From NCBI GenBank assembly GCA_021736645.1, contig JAIPFM010000032.1:1-36179 (forward strand): a DNA stretch of 36,179 nt, in the 5' to 3' direction. The translations under genes were made by a program, and so were the position numbers. The stretch is from Phycisphaerae bacterium. Its GTDB lineage: Bacteria > Planctomycetota > Phycisphaerae > Sedimentisphaerales > Anaerobacaceae. Under the pieces are notes generated by a model. That model worked only from the letters and a program-made list of their open reading frames with translations, did no database searches and was not told where the DNA came from. Every line of letters begins with the position of its first letter. Position 1 is the stretch's first letter. Of this stretch, positions 26,679-35,431 are shown piece after piece.

Positions 26679-27752
26679 TCACTTTGGCCGGTGCTTGTCC
26701 TTTATTTCCTTTTTTGCCGATTTGAGGAATCGTCCAAAGGCCTTGTCCCTTTTCCGCTTGTCCAAATATGACATCTCGTAGTGCTCCGACTCCTTCTTGA
26801 GTTTGGTATAGCTGGCATAACGATCTTCAGATAATTCACCCTTTTCAACTGCCGTGCGCACAGCACAGCCGGGCTCGTGTTCGTGGCTGCAATTTGCATA
26901 TCGACAATTGGCGGAAAGCCCGACAAATTCTTCGAAACCCATGTTGACCCCGTCACTGGCACCCATGAGGCCCAGTTCCCGCATACCAGGCGTATCGATC
27001 AACATCGCACCTTGCGCGAGAAGTATGAGCTGCCGACGTGAGGTGGTGTGGGTGCCTTCTCCTGTGGCACTGACTGCCTTGGTGTCAAAGGCCTCATGGC
27101 CTATGAGGCGGTTGATGAGTGTGGTCTTGCCCACGCCGGACGAGCCAAGCAGGCAATACGTCTTGCCTGGCTCAAGTTCATCCCGGAACTCATTCAATCC
27201 CAAGCCCGTTGTGTTGCTGAGCGGGAGGATATCAGCAGAGATACCAGAATTTCTGATCTCATCAATCCGTCGTGTCAGTTCTTCCCTGGAGATCAAGTCC
27301 GTCTTGCTCAAGATGATCTGGGGCTCAATGTGACCATCGTTAACCATCACCATGTATCGGTCGAGCCTGTGCATGTTGAAATCATATTGACACCCCTGTA
27401 CAATGAAGGCAACGTCTATATTTGCTGCAATCATCTGGAAGTCCATGGATCTGCCAGGGCACTTGCGACGCAGGTATGTTTTTCGTGGCAGCACCTCGTG
27501 GATGATGCCCGGACCGCCTGAAGATGGACTCTGGACACACACCCAGTCACCAACGCACGGCAAGTCCAGGGCTGATTGAATCTGGAAGCGAAGCCTGCCA
27601 GCCAGTTCCGCATGAATCTCCGCGTTTGGGGTTCTCACGAGACAGGCATCTCTATCCACTGCGGTGATACGTGCCATGCAGTGTCCTGCCTGCAGTAAAT
27701 TGGCAGCACAGTCTTCAAACCAGTTGTCAAATCCTAGAGCCGTTAAGTCCAT
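26679..27752 (-). CDS. rsgA: Ribosome small-subunit GTPase RsgA
   Basis: A 357-aa product that matches RsgA/YjeQ throughout. An OB fold (about 25-95) is followed by the circularly permuted GTPase domain. Its motifs are LSKTDL (G4, 148-153), GSSGVGKTTL (G1, 203-212), a switch-I-like TGEGTHTTSRR, and DTPGMREL (G3, 253-260). A zinc finger follows with C283, C288, H290 and C296, then a basic C-terminal helix. RsgA assists late 30S assembly and releases RbfA. The start lies 26 nt inside the preceding gene's 3' end, so the two may be translationally coupled. The N-terminal length fits the longer RsgA type, supporting this start. Confidence 0.96.
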   Translation of the reverse strand: MDLTALGFDNWFEDCAANLLQAGHCMARITAVDRDACLVRTPNAEIHAELAGRLRFQIQSALDLPCVGDWVCVQSPSSGGPGIIHEVLPRKTYLRRKCPGRSMDFQMIAANIDVAFIVQGCQYDFNMHRLDRYMVMVNDGHIEPQIILSKTDLISREELTRRIDEIRNSGISADILPLSNTTGLGLNEFRDELEPGKTYCLLGSSGVGKTTLINRLIGHEAFDTKAVSATGEGTHTTSRRQLILLAQGAMLIDTPGMRELGLMGASDGVNMGFEEFVGLSANCRYANCSHEHEPGCAVRTAVEKGELSEDRYASYTKLKKESEHYEMSYLDKRKRDKAFGRFLKSAKKEIKDKHRPK

Positions 27753-30087
27753 AGTCTTCTCTTTCGGTCACATCCCCATCTTCGATCCTTGTCCTGGAGC
27801 ATTCCTGCGCAGGTATCGGCACCTTAAGTCGGGTCCAGTTCTGACAGAGAGTTGTCAGAGCCTCCGGCACAACTCCCTCGTACCCCTGCAAGACGCCCTG
27901 CCACGCACCGTTCTTGTCCTTCCACAATGCAACATCAGCCCGGATCGGCATAGATATGTCTATGCCGCCGCCCTGAAATGACTGGAGCCCCCCCGCGGCC
28001 ATGGCTTCGAGTCTGCCATGCTCATCCAATCGTACGGCTGCGAGACCCACGGAATCGAATGTCACATCGTACCCCCTTACAGAGAAGGTCTTTTGGATGG
28101 GATCACCCATCACGTCATTCTTGCCTGACGCATAAATGACCGTACCATCAAGAAGGCGCATATGCCCGCTGACGTCAGGAACCATGCTGGATCCGTAGTG
28201 CGCATGGTTGGGCCTGCAGGGTGTGTAGGGCGCATACCCTTCAGTCTCCAGATATTCCATGACACCGAGTACAGTACTATTGGCATCCATCGACTTCATG
28301 ATTGCGGGCAATGCAGCAGCGCCGTCAAAAGGGACGCCCTCAAAGTCTTTGCTCCAAGCGCCTACCCGAAAAAGCTTCGTCTTGCCGCTGTCCGCCGCCT
28401 TCACAAAGAAATCTGCAGTCGCCTTCTGCTCATACTCAGGGTTGTAGAGCACGGCAGCAGCATATCGCTGCGACCCGTATTGAATGCAGCCGTCCTTGCT
28501 GATTGTCAAGGCCCCGCCGACAATTTCGCTGCTGGGAATGAGGTCAGCATAGAAACCAGCCTCCCACAGTGCGTCAGTGATTCGCAGGCCGACGTCAGCA
28601 AAACCCGATCCAGTCCAGTTGACCGCTGCGGCATGACCGAAGATAACGGCAACCGGACAGTCAATTGGTTTCGTCGAAATGTAATTCAATAGATGAATCC
28701 GGCTTTCAGCGCTCATCAGAGGCCCCTTCAATAGACCCCGAGTCCACTCAAGACTGCGGTCTCCCCAATCGGGGAAGGGAAACAACTGGTGGTAATCCAG
28801 TCGACCGCCGCCAAGCAGGCTTTGCCACACCTCGGTTTCATAGGAGTCTATCTTCTCGTGATAGTACATGTTGTACCACAACGGACTGTGGCATTTCTTG
28901 GCCAAGGCCGTGCGCACGCAGTAAGGCGTTGTTTCATCGGTCTGCGCCAGATCCCGTGGCACGGCCCACCAATCCAGCCCGTTCTTGAATATCTCGTTCT
29001 CACCCGGAAATGGAAACCAGGTCGGGTGTGTGGCGACCACAGCCTCCTTGCCGAACACCTCTTTGATGGCGCTGTAATAGTGTTGTTCTATTTTCGCATT
29101 CTGCTGCCAGTACATTTCCATGTAATGATTGACGGCCGCCTCACGTTCCCCTTGTCTCCCGCTGGCTCCCTTGAACATCAAAAGCATGTCTCTGACAAGG
29201 GTGTGGCCGGGCCGACGGGCCGCGTAGGCCGCAGCCATGGATTCGGAATACCACAGGTCGCTGGTTGACGGATTGAATCTGCCCGGGAATCCCCACTCAT
29301 CCTTGCAGGCACCAGCCAGGGGCACATCGGCATACTGCTTGATCACCTGCTTCTCAAACTCGGGCAGGTGCGGCGCAAAGACATCCGGTGTGAACAGTGT
29401 GAATGCAGCCATCATGCAGGCGCTGCGTCCTGTCTCCTGGGCGGTGCAGGGAATGGAGACTTGGACCGCCCCGCCGTCAGCCTGTTCGACACTGCAGCGC
29501 TCGGTCATGTCTTGAACGTCATCGCCCGAAGCTGTATAGGAATAGACGCGCAGCAAACGCCCGGACAGCGAATGATACTTCGGCGCCCGAAAGGTATAGT
29601 GGTCACCCAAATCGATCCCTTTGATGTTCAGCGAGACGGTTCCCGCCTCCTCGAACTCGATCTCGCACATCCGGACCAGTTCCTGCAACTCACCCGGATA
29701 CTTCTCCATGAAGGTCTGGCGCGACAGACGCGCATCCAGATCCATGACAATAGCCATGTCTTTGGATTGGGCATAGGACGCAGCGGCCTTGATCTGGTCA
29801 TGCACAGCGGGTTCGCTAACCCAGACGTTGTGTCGAATGGACGTCATCAATAGACGAATATTGGTGTGCTTGGCGTACAGGTCAATAAATGGTTTGTAGC
29901 CGTCGGGGTCGAACGTGTCCGCAGTCCAAAACCAAGTCCCGACTCCCGGCCAGGAAGTCTTGATTGGATTACTCTCCTGATCCGGCAGTTCAATCCGGAC
30001 GCTGCGAAGGTCATCCTTTGCCTCAGAAACCGAGGCTAGAATCAGTAACGAGAGTGACAGAAGCTTCATTGGGGTTGATTTCATCAT
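27727..30087 (-). CDS. Exported putative glycoside hydrolase (TIM-barrel type)
   Basis: A 786-aa product with a signal peptide (ending near SEAKDD). The exact start among M1, M2 and M7 is unclear because no strong ribosome-binding site is seen. Residues about 45-440 look like a TIM barrel: GTWFWTADTFDPDGYKPFIDL, MAIVMDLDAR, and CKDEWGFPG (261-269) with a candidate catalytic Asp/Glu pair. Residues about 475-560 resemble the glutamine-amidotransferase-like domain that follows the barrel in some beta-galactosidase-type enzymes (CPVAVIFGHAAAVNW). A beta-sandwich end follows (VRGYDVTFDSVGLAAVRLDE). I cannot name the GH family. Its export and position fit the glycan region. It overlaps rsgA by 26 bp. 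Confidence 0.75.
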   Translation of the reverse strand: MMKSTPMKLLSLSLLILASVSEAKDDLRSVRIELPDQESNPIKTSWPGVGTWFWTADTFDPDGYKPFIDLYAKHTNIRLLMTSIRHNVWVSEPAVHDQIKAAASYAQSKDMAIVMDLDARLSRQTFMEKYPGELQELVRMCEIEFEEAGTVSLNIKGIDLGDHYTFRAPKYHSLSGRLLRVYSYTASGDDVQDMTERCSVEQADGGAVQVSIPCTAQETGRSACMMAAFTLFTPDVFAPHLPEFEKQVIKQYADVPLAGACKDEWGFPGRFNPSTSDLWYSESMAAAYAARRPGHTLVRDMLLMFKGASGRQGEREAAVNHYMEMYWQQNAKIEQHYYSAIKEVFGKEAVVATHPTWFPFPGENEIFKNGLDWWAVPRDLAQTDETTPYCVRTALAKKCHSPLWYNMYYHEKIDSYETEVWQSLLGGGRLDYHQLFPFPDWGDRSLEWTRGLLKGPLMSAESRIHLLNYISTKPIDCPVAVIFGHAAAVNWTGSGFADVGLRITDALWEAGFYADLIPSSEIVGGALTISKDGCIQYGSQRYAAAVLYNPEYEQKATADFFVKAADSGKTKLFRVGAWSKDFEGVPFDGAAALPAIMKSMDANSTVLGVMEYLETEGYAPYTPCRPNHAHYGSSMVPDVSGHMRLLDGTVIYASGKNDVMGDPIQKTFSVRGYDVTFDSVGLAAVRLDEHGRLEAMAAGGLQSFQGGGIDISMPIRADVALWKDKNGAWQGVLQGYEGVVPEALTTLCQNWTRLKVPIPAQECSRTRIEDGDVTEREDYGLNGSRI

Positions 30088-30177
30088 AATTCTGCTTCAT
30101 GGGGACAACGACAGGGTCTGGGGCGAACAGGTTCAGCGGTCTTCGACTCGACCAACGTGACTGGTAGGGCCTCGTTT

Positions 30178-30552
30178 TTACCTCAATATGCTAACAGAGA
30201 CCACATCACTGCCAAGGCCGCTGATATTCTTTGATTCGCCTTCTTTTAGAGATACCGTAGATTTGACCTGTTTAAGCCCAGGGATATCGGCTGCTGTGCT
30301 GTTGTAGTCGACTGTGACCAAGTATGCGTCACGAGTTTTGGTCACTTGTCCTGAGATCGTCTGGGTTCTTCCATCTATCGTTATGCTGTTATTGAACTGC
30401 CCATCTTCTCTGATGGTTGCCGAAACAACATGTCCCAGTCCATTCACCGTATCCATGAGAAAGACCTTCGGCCCCGAGCCCTGCTGTTGTGTTTTACACC
30501 CTGTGTGGATTAAAAGACATCCAAGTAACAGCGTCCACAAGAGATTCCTCAT
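30178..30552 (-). CDS. Small exported protein, lipoprotein-like
   Basis: The start at 30552 has GAAAGG upstream. The 124-aa product has a signal peptide that ends HTGC (Cys19), so lipidation is possible although position -3 is atypical. The rest is a small beta-rich domain (TVNGLGHVVSATIREDGQFN) with no recognised family. A longer frame from 30579 lacks a better start signal. It is the last of three small same-strand genes. Confidence 0.65.
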   Translation of the reverse strand: MRNLLWTLLLGCLLIHTGCKTQQQGSGPKVFLMDTVNGLGHVVSATIREDGQFNNSITIDGRTQTISGQVTKTRDAYLVTVDYNSTAADIPGLKQVKSTVSLKEGESKNISGLGSDVVSVSILR

Positions 30553-30624
30553 ACAGTGCTTTCCTTTCTCGACGCCCACTGCAAAGATCCGGACAGACGC
30601 GACAGCGGGAAAATTTTCTCTTTT

Positions 30625-30819
30625 CTACAAGCTACCTGCCGTTGAAACGACACAGAGCACGATCGCTACTGTAATCAACAGCAAAGAAAACCACAACATT
30701 ATTTTACCGATTGCCAGAACCCTGAAACCACCCTGACGGCCAAAAAGCAGGATTGAGTTGAACAACAAAACAGCCGCAGAAACACGCCTCTGCATGTCAC
30801 ATACAGTCTTTGCCTGCAT
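30625..30819 (-). CDS. Possible 64-aa membrane peptide
   Basis: A 64-codon frame beginning 3 nt after the stop of the 94-aa membrane protein gene. AGG directly abuts the ATG at 30819; an internal start at 30795 is an alternative. The C-terminal half is one strong membrane helix (IMLWFSLLLITVAIVLCVV). There is no recognised family. Its position in a run of small membrane genes is the main support. Confidence 0.45.
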   Translation of the reverse strand: MQAKTVCDMQRRVSAAVLLFNSILLFGRQGGFRVLAIGKIMLWFSLLLITVAIVLCVVSTAGSL

Positions 30820-30822
30820 CCT

Positions 30823-31107
30823 TCAGTCATGTTTTTTGTTTGCAAAATAACTGAGGGTCAATGCCGCCAATGAAGCTGTGAATGCAGAAAGAAAAACCAT
30901 AAATATCACGTGATAAAGGGTTCCCCCTCTCTCTTCTTCAAAGTCAACCATTCGAAACATTATTTCCATGATGATCCCCCATGTGACCGTAGCCAATATT
31001 CCAGCAACAATTGAGGTGACCAGACTGTTTGGAAGCCAGCGCTTCAGGAGTAAGCCAAAACCTGCCCCCAACGACAGCACAATAATCACAGGAAGAATTG
31101 TATTCAT
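30823..31107 (-). CDS. Small three-helix membrane protein
   Basis: The start at 31107 follows GGAG with suitable spacing; an earlier in-frame start at 31194 has none. The 94-aa product has hydrophobic segments at about 3-21, 30-52 and 64-88, a charged loop (FEEERGG) between the second and third, and a basic C-terminus. I do not recognise the family. A role in the envelope is all the sequence supports. Confidence 0.65.
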   Translation of the reverse strand: MNTILPVIIVLSLGAGFGLLLKRWLPNSLVTSIVAGILATVTWGIIMEIMFRMVDFEEERGGTLYHVIFMVFLSAFTASLAALTLSYFANKKHD

Positions 31108-31249
31108 TTTATGATCTCCAATACGCACGGCAAGGATCAGGAGCGGCCTATTTGGCCAGCAGTAATCTCGCCTGGTCCCTCGTCCGTATGCCATGGCCAG
31201 TTTCGAGACGCCCCTGACAAACTGATCGCCTTTCTCATCGTGCTTCTTG

Positions 31250-32551
31250 TCATACCAAGCCCATCGTTGTGGGGTTCATTGGATTTGCAGCAGAAGCCTT
31301 ATGCCGGACCTCCTTGCCCAGGCCCTCAAAAATTGCCTTTGCTGCGAAATATGGGCCATAGGGCTCTTGCTGAAATTGCAGCGCCAAGTCTTTGGTTCGC
31401 TGATTCATCTGCTGATCATTGAGACATTGTCTGATCAAGTTCCTTACAGCCTTCTCGGAGATCTTTTTTGAAGGCAGGGAAAGCCCGGCTCCAAGTCGTT
31501 TGACACGTGCTGCATTATAGAATTGATCATGTGCAAAGGGAACCACCAGTTGAGGGCAGCCTGCCAACAAGGCCTGGGCTGTTGTACCGAGCCCTCCATG
31601 ATGTGCCAAAACACAGGCAGAAGGAAAGACCTCTTGAAATGGAATTTCCGGCACAGTTCTTATGCCGCTTTTTAAATCCTCGAACTCTTTGAGTTCCGGA
31701 CCAATGAGCAAGCATCTTTTCTTCAATGCCGCACAGGCCTCTGCCACTGCCTGATAGAGATGCCCCCCCTGCCAGCGTGCGGTAGTGCCCAATCCCACCA
31801 TCAAAGGGGGAGAGTCTTGGCTGAGCCAATCTACCATTGCCTTGGGCATTCGCTCCGGATCCCTTTGACGCTCAATGGTAAAGCCGCTAATGAATGAGTT
31901 GACAGGATCATCGCGTGTTTCAGGCCGAAACAGCGCCGACCAGCAACCCAGGTTGAGAACCGATTCACCAAAGAACGATTTCAAGATCCCATAACCTCTT
32001 GGCAGTTGAAATCGTCTGCGGAGTTTTCGTATCGAGACAGAAAAATAAAACTCAGAAACCCCAGTGAGCCCATGTAAGACCACTGCATTCATCCATGCCG
32101 GCAGTCGGCGTTTGTCAACGATCACCGGATCATCTTTACTGAACCAGATCCACGGCGTGGTACTGAGCGTTACATACGGAATCCCATACTTGCGGGCCGC
32201 CCACTGGGCTCCCAATTCAATGGCATGCGAAACGACGATGTCAGGCCCTTTTTCTTCAATCCGCTGGCAAGCCACAGGAAAGATATGTTCGACACTGCGA
32301 AGAAGCATCTTCCACACCTGCCCCGGCCCTTTGACAGGATGCAGAAGACTGGGATCATTCTTTAAAATGGAATCCAAATCTACAAGAGGACCGGCACCTA
32401 TAAAGGTTAAACCTTCGGACAGCACCTTCTGCTCAAAAAACGGATTGGCGATAAAATCAACCTCTGCACCAAATTGCTGCAACATTTTGCCAATCGCAAC
32501 AGGTGGCTTCAAGTCCCCTTCAGAGCCGAATGTGGACATTAATACCCGCAC
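31250..32551 (-). CDS. MGT-type (GT1) glycosyltransferase
   Basis: A 433-aa product with a GTG start at 32551; the family N-terminus (VLMSTFGSEGDLKPPVAIG) begins there, which fixes the start. The GT-B fold has an N-terminal acceptor domain (1-215) and a C-terminal nucleotide-sugar domain (about 240-415). The donor signature includes AHHGGLGTTAQALLAGCPQL (316-335) and PFAHDQFYNA (338-347). Relatives transfer sugars from UDP- or dTDP-sugars to lipids, sterols or natural products. The acceptor here is unknown. The start overlaps by 1 nt (TAGTG) the stop of a 49-codon frame, suggesting translational coupling to it and the 450-aa gene upstream. Confidence 0.9.
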   Translation of the reverse strand: MRVLMSTFGSEGDLKPPVAIGKMLQQFGAEVDFIANPFFEQKVLSEGLTFIGAGPLVDLDSILKNDPSLLHPVKGPGQVWKMLLRSVEHIFPVACQRIEEKGPDIVVSHAIELGAQWAARKYGIPYVTLSTTPWIWFSKDDPVIVDKRRLPAWMNAVVLHGLTGVSEFYFSVSIRKLRRRFQLPRGYGILKSFFGESVLNLGCWSALFRPETRDDPVNSFISGFTIERQRDPERMPKAMVDWLSQDSPPLMVGLGTTARWQGGHLYQAVAEACAALKKRCLLIGPELKEFEDLKSGIRTVPEIPFQEVFPSACVLAHHGGLGTTAQALLAGCPQLVVPFAHDQFYNAARVKRLGAGLSLPSKKISEKAVRNLIRQCLNDQQMNQRTKDLALQFQQEPYGPYFAAKAIFEGLGKEVRHKASAANPMNPTTMGLV

Positions 32552-32700
32552 TAGACTATATTCCCAGTGAACATGCCGTCAGCGTTGCCATCCTCGGCAT
32601 CAATGGCATTGACCATGGCCTCAAGCTCCTGTTTGGTCATGTTGTCTATACCGTGACATGTTAGCATTCCAACCTGACCCTGCTTGCAGTTTCTTTTCAT
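32551..32700 (-). CDS. Possible 49-aa protein coupled to the glycosyltransferase
   Basis: The frame starts at ATG 32700 with GAGG upstream, 20 nt after the 450-aa gene. Its stop overlaps the next gene's GTG start as TAGTG. The product has a basic Cys-containing front (MKRNCKQGQVGMLTCHG) and an acidic rear (MTKQELEAMVNAIDAEDGNA). I recognise no family. The overlap suggests it is real, either as a small partner protein or as a coupling leader. A longer frame from 32754 would overlap the upstream gene. Confidence 0.45.
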   Translation of the reverse strand: MKRNCKQGQVGMLTCHGIDNMTKQELEAMVNAIDAEDGNADGMFTGNIV

Positions 32701-32720
32701 GCAGCGGTTTCCTCTGTATG

Positions 32721-34073
32721 TTAGGCATCCTGCCCAAGAGCAGAATCCATCCACGCATGAACGATGATGCCCTTGTCTTTACACTGCTGAATGAGATCCG
32801 TGTGACTGAGTGTCAAAGATCCAATCAGCCCACCCTGCTGGTTGTGAACCAGATTGTACCAGAGACAGGCCGCCAGCCATTCTTTGACAGCCGTGACCTC
32901 TTCGCCCAGACAAGCATACACCCGAACGATGTTGTTTCTTGGGTTAAAGCCAAGGTCGATGTGTCCAAGATCCAACAGGAGGAATTGCAGGGGGACACGC
33001 ATCAGCCACCTGTCCAGGCCCAGTGCATAGCCGAACAGCATCTGGCCCAGGCGCCGCTTTTCAGCCTGGCCCTCGCGTGTGGGGATACCCAATTGGCCGG
33101 TTCCGATGCCATGAATCCAGCTCTCAATGTAGCGAAACGTGTTATGGTGACAGTCGGAGGCCGTGTGGATTCCCGACGCGATCGCACAGCAGGTCTTGTA
33201 CAGTGACTGCTTCTGCCCCTCCTTGATCGTGTCGAGCGTTTTTCGATAGGCAGGATCCCATTCGGGACGGATCTTCGGCAGTCCGGCCAGGTCGGAAATC
33301 TCGGTGTCAAGACGGACACCTCGCCCGTTTTCGTCGTAAAACACATCCTTTCCCATGGCCTCTATGTCCTGTAGTCTCGACCCTTCCAAGTGGGGTTGGG
33401 GGGCAGTCCCCGTGTAACTGAGCTTGATGAAAAAGTCAAACATCAGGAGCATCCGATCCAGCATCAGCCTTTGGATCTTACTCAATTCCGAAACCGGACC
33501 GAGCCATTGATAGGACCGATTGATAAACCCCGCCGCCTCCGGATACGCCTTGACGGCATTGTGTTTGGGTTCACCGGCCAAATACGCCTTCAGCACGGCA
33601 TAAATGGTTTTGGTGCTTTCCATCTGTTGAGGCTGGCTGGTCTTCAACTGGCACCCCAGACCCGAGCACATGCATCCATTCTTGAAAGATGACCGCTCCA
33701 GTTTTTCCCGAGCAATCGCAAACAGCAACTCGTCCACGGTCACCGGCAGGCCGCTATCACAGGGAATAAGGCTGGTGATGTGGCAGCGAAGCAGACGAAT
33801 GCTATCGTTCAGTGGTCCTAGCCTGGCCTGCATGTCACACAGGTATTTGACCGTGTCGTCCCATTCGCCGGCCTTCCATTCACCCTCCTCATTCGGAAAG
33901 ATCCAGGGGATCGTGCACCACTGGCGTATGAGGTTGCCATGATCGTCTGAATAAAGTGTGCTGATCATTTCGTTCTTGCGCACGGGTGCAGAGGAAGTCT
34001 CTCCGGTATACATCGCTTCAAATCCAGGGGATACCTGGTCATAGGGCACCAATGACTCTTTCTTCTTTGACAT
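32721..34073 (-). CDS. Unrecognised 450-aa cytoplasmic protein with Cys motifs
   Basis: The start at 34073 follows GGGAG 7 nt upstream. The frame is open another 78 codons, but that part is Arg-rich and has no start signal. There is no signal peptide and there are no clear membrane helices. Cys/His groups occur at C97-H98 with C105, CMCSGLGC (134-141), CC (295-296) and CHH (308-310). Together they could bind a metal or cluster. The middle is helical (about 190-240). I know no family with this pattern. It is followed within 20 nt by a small frame and then the glycosyltransferase, so a joint task, perhaps tailoring of a metabolite, is an inference from order alone. Confidence 0.75.
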   Translation of the reverse strand: MSKKKESLVPYDQVSPGFEAMYTGETSSAPVRKNEMISTLYSDDHGNLIRQWCTIPWIFPNEEGEWKAGEWDDTVKYLCDMQARLGPLNDSIRLLRCHITSLIPCDSGLPVTVDELLFAIAREKLERSSFKNGCMCSGLGCQLKTSQPQQMESTKTIYAVLKAYLAGEPKHNAVKAYPEAAGFINRSYQWLGPVSELSKIQRLMLDRMLLMFDFFIKLSYTGTAPQPHLEGSRLQDIEAMGKDVFYDENGRGVRLDTEISDLAGLPKIRPEWDPAYRKTLDTIKEGQKQSLYKTCCAIASGIHTASDCHHNTFRYIESWIHGIGTGQLGIPTREGQAEKRRLGQMLFGYALGLDRWLMRVPLQFLLLDLGHIDLGFNPRNNIVRVYACLGEEVTAVKEWLAACLWYNLVHNQQGGLIGSLTLSHTDLIQQCKDKGIIVHAWMDSALGQDA

Positions 34074-34332
34074 GATCGCTCCCTGTACAAATCGGTCGTT
34101 AGGAGTCTCAGCCAAACGACCTTGTCCGTAGCACCGCAGCAGTTCCAGTGCTCCTTGCCCAGGACTCCGTGGCCGCAAGGGGAAGGATTCCCACCGGAGA
34201 CCATCCTTCGACAGCTGTGACAATCGACACCGAACTCGCCAGTGTACTCGAAGGATCCGCCCAGCCGTATGACGGCGATAGCCGACGCGATGGCGGCGTG
34301 CTATCACACCCCATCTTGGCTCTTCTCAAATA

Positions 34333-34791
34333 TCAATCATGCTTGTGCGTGCTCAGTGCATTGCTTGCCGCGCCCTGGACTTCCCTTTGCAGCAATGACA
34401 CCATGTTCACGTCCCCGCGTATGCAGAACCTCACAAATGTCTTGCCTTTGACGAAGGGCGTTGCGTCAACTTCCAACGATGCGCTTGAAGGAAACTTACA
34501 ATGCCACTTGATGTGCTGGGCTTCTTCGCTTGTCTGCTCCACAGTTGCTCCGAGTGTGTCACACATAGATGTGACAATGTCGGCCATCTCTGAGACGTCG
34601 ACCTGAAATACAGAAGACCATGAGGATGTGATGGTGTCAGCCATTTCGGACACGTCGTCATTGTTTTTCGAAGACTTGGACATAGGAGACTCATCTTGAG
34701 ATCGAGGCGGAGTATCATGGGTCCGCTGACATCCAACCGTGCCGTACACAATTAGAATTGCACTGAGAATAATCGTCACTCTACGTTTCAT
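34333..34791 (-). CDS. Small lipoprotein-like protein, unrecognised
   Basis: The start at 34791 has GGAAAGG upstream; a start at 34878 is not supported. The 152-aa product has a signal peptide ending TVGC (Cys21). A Ser/Asp-rich linker follows, in which VSEMADTITS recurs as VSEMADIVTS (a two-copy internal repeat). The rest is a compact domain ending FVRFCIRGDVNMVSLLQREV. The function is unknown and it lies outside the cytoplasm. It is 260 nt upstream of the 450-aa gene on the same strand. Confidence 0.65.
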   Translation of the reverse strand: MKRRVTIILSAILIVYGTVGCQRTHDTPPRSQDESPMSKSSKNNDDVSEMADTITSSWSSVFQVDVSEMADIVTSMCDTLGATVEQTSEEAQHIKWHCKFPSSASLEVDATPFVKGKTFVRFCIRGDVNMVSLLQREVQGAASNALSTHKHD

Positions 34792-34893
34792 GTTTTTTCC
34801 TTTCCACAAGAACTGGGCCGTACCAATGATAATTGCACGACTATACTGATTAGGCGGAAACATGACGGACCGTAACATATATTATAAGCTCTT

Positions 34894-35058
34894 CTATTGC
34901 TTGCCGGCACTCAAGCCCACGATTTTGTGGCAGTGCGGACAACAGAACACACGATTGATTGAGAACCATCCCCGGACCACTTCAATGAGTTCTTCAACCT
35001 TTTTTTCACAGAATGGGCACACGGGTACTATGTCTTTGGGTACAATCTCCACGGCCAT
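34894..35058 (-). CDS. 54-aa zinc-ribbon protein
   Basis: A 54-codon gene starting at 35058 with GGGAG upstream and ending TAG at 34894-34896. The product has two Cys pairs, CPFC (14-17) and CCPHC (39-43), separated by about 22 residues. This is the classic zinc-ribbon layout. Small zinc ribbons of this kind often act as RNA- or protein-binding adapters. The target is unknown. The opposite-strand frame over this region has no comparable support. Confidence 0.75.
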   Translation of the reverse strand: MAVEIVPKDIVPVCPFCEKKVEELIEVVRGWFSINRVFCCPHCHKIVGLSAGKQ

Positions 35059-35101
35059 ACTTCAACTCCCTTCATTTCTTGGGTTTCATAACGGGAAATC
35101 G

Positions 35102-35175
35102 AGGGGTCGATCCTCGGATCTCAGTATTTGACAGTATTCATTTTGGGCTTTACTTAAATCCGCGGACCGACCCCT
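35102..35175. repeat. REP/MITE-like imperfect palindrome
   Basis: AGGGGTCGATCCTCGGATCT (35102-35121) pairs with the reverse complement of 35156-35175 at 17 of 20 positions. A 34-bp AT-rich centre separates the arms. GGGGTCGGTCC-type tips resemble the REP palindromes that RAYT (Y1) transposases mobilise; no RAYT gene is in this window. It lies between the zinc-ribbon and GNAT genes. Confidence 0.55.
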
Positions 35176-35431
35176 TCTCCCCTGTTCGACTTTCTTCATC
35201 GTAATCTCCATGCTAACGCGAAGATCAGGAGGTCTGCAATCGCAAAGCGATTAAGGAGTCTCCTGGATCTTACTCGTTCGATATTAATCCCCAGTTTAAT
35301 TCCAGGGGACGTTTCTCACATTGAGCATGACCCTTATTATACAACATGTTGCAGCCATCACCATTATGATTTTCCAATGTCACAAACTCCGGCCCCATGA
35401 TAGACTGCCCCCTTTCAGTTCTCCAGACCAA
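35176..35431. other. Gene-free gap with a two-tier hairpin
   Basis: With the preceding palindrome this makes about 370 bp without a gene. It contains nested inverted repeats at 35224-35268: inner AATCGC/GCGATT with a 3-nt loop, outer AGGAG/CTCCT. This could end the GNAT transcript. I see nothing else. Confidence 0.4.

Noticed and set aside
34148..34606. Plus-strand frame of 152 codons near the 450-aa gene
   Set aside because: It overlaps the better-supported lipoprotein gene on the other strand, and has no ribosome-binding site and no domain.
34862..35131. Plus-strand 89-codon frame over the zinc-ribbon gene
   Set aside because: The minus strand has the ribosome-binding site and two Cys knuckles; the plus frame has neither and runs into the palindrome.
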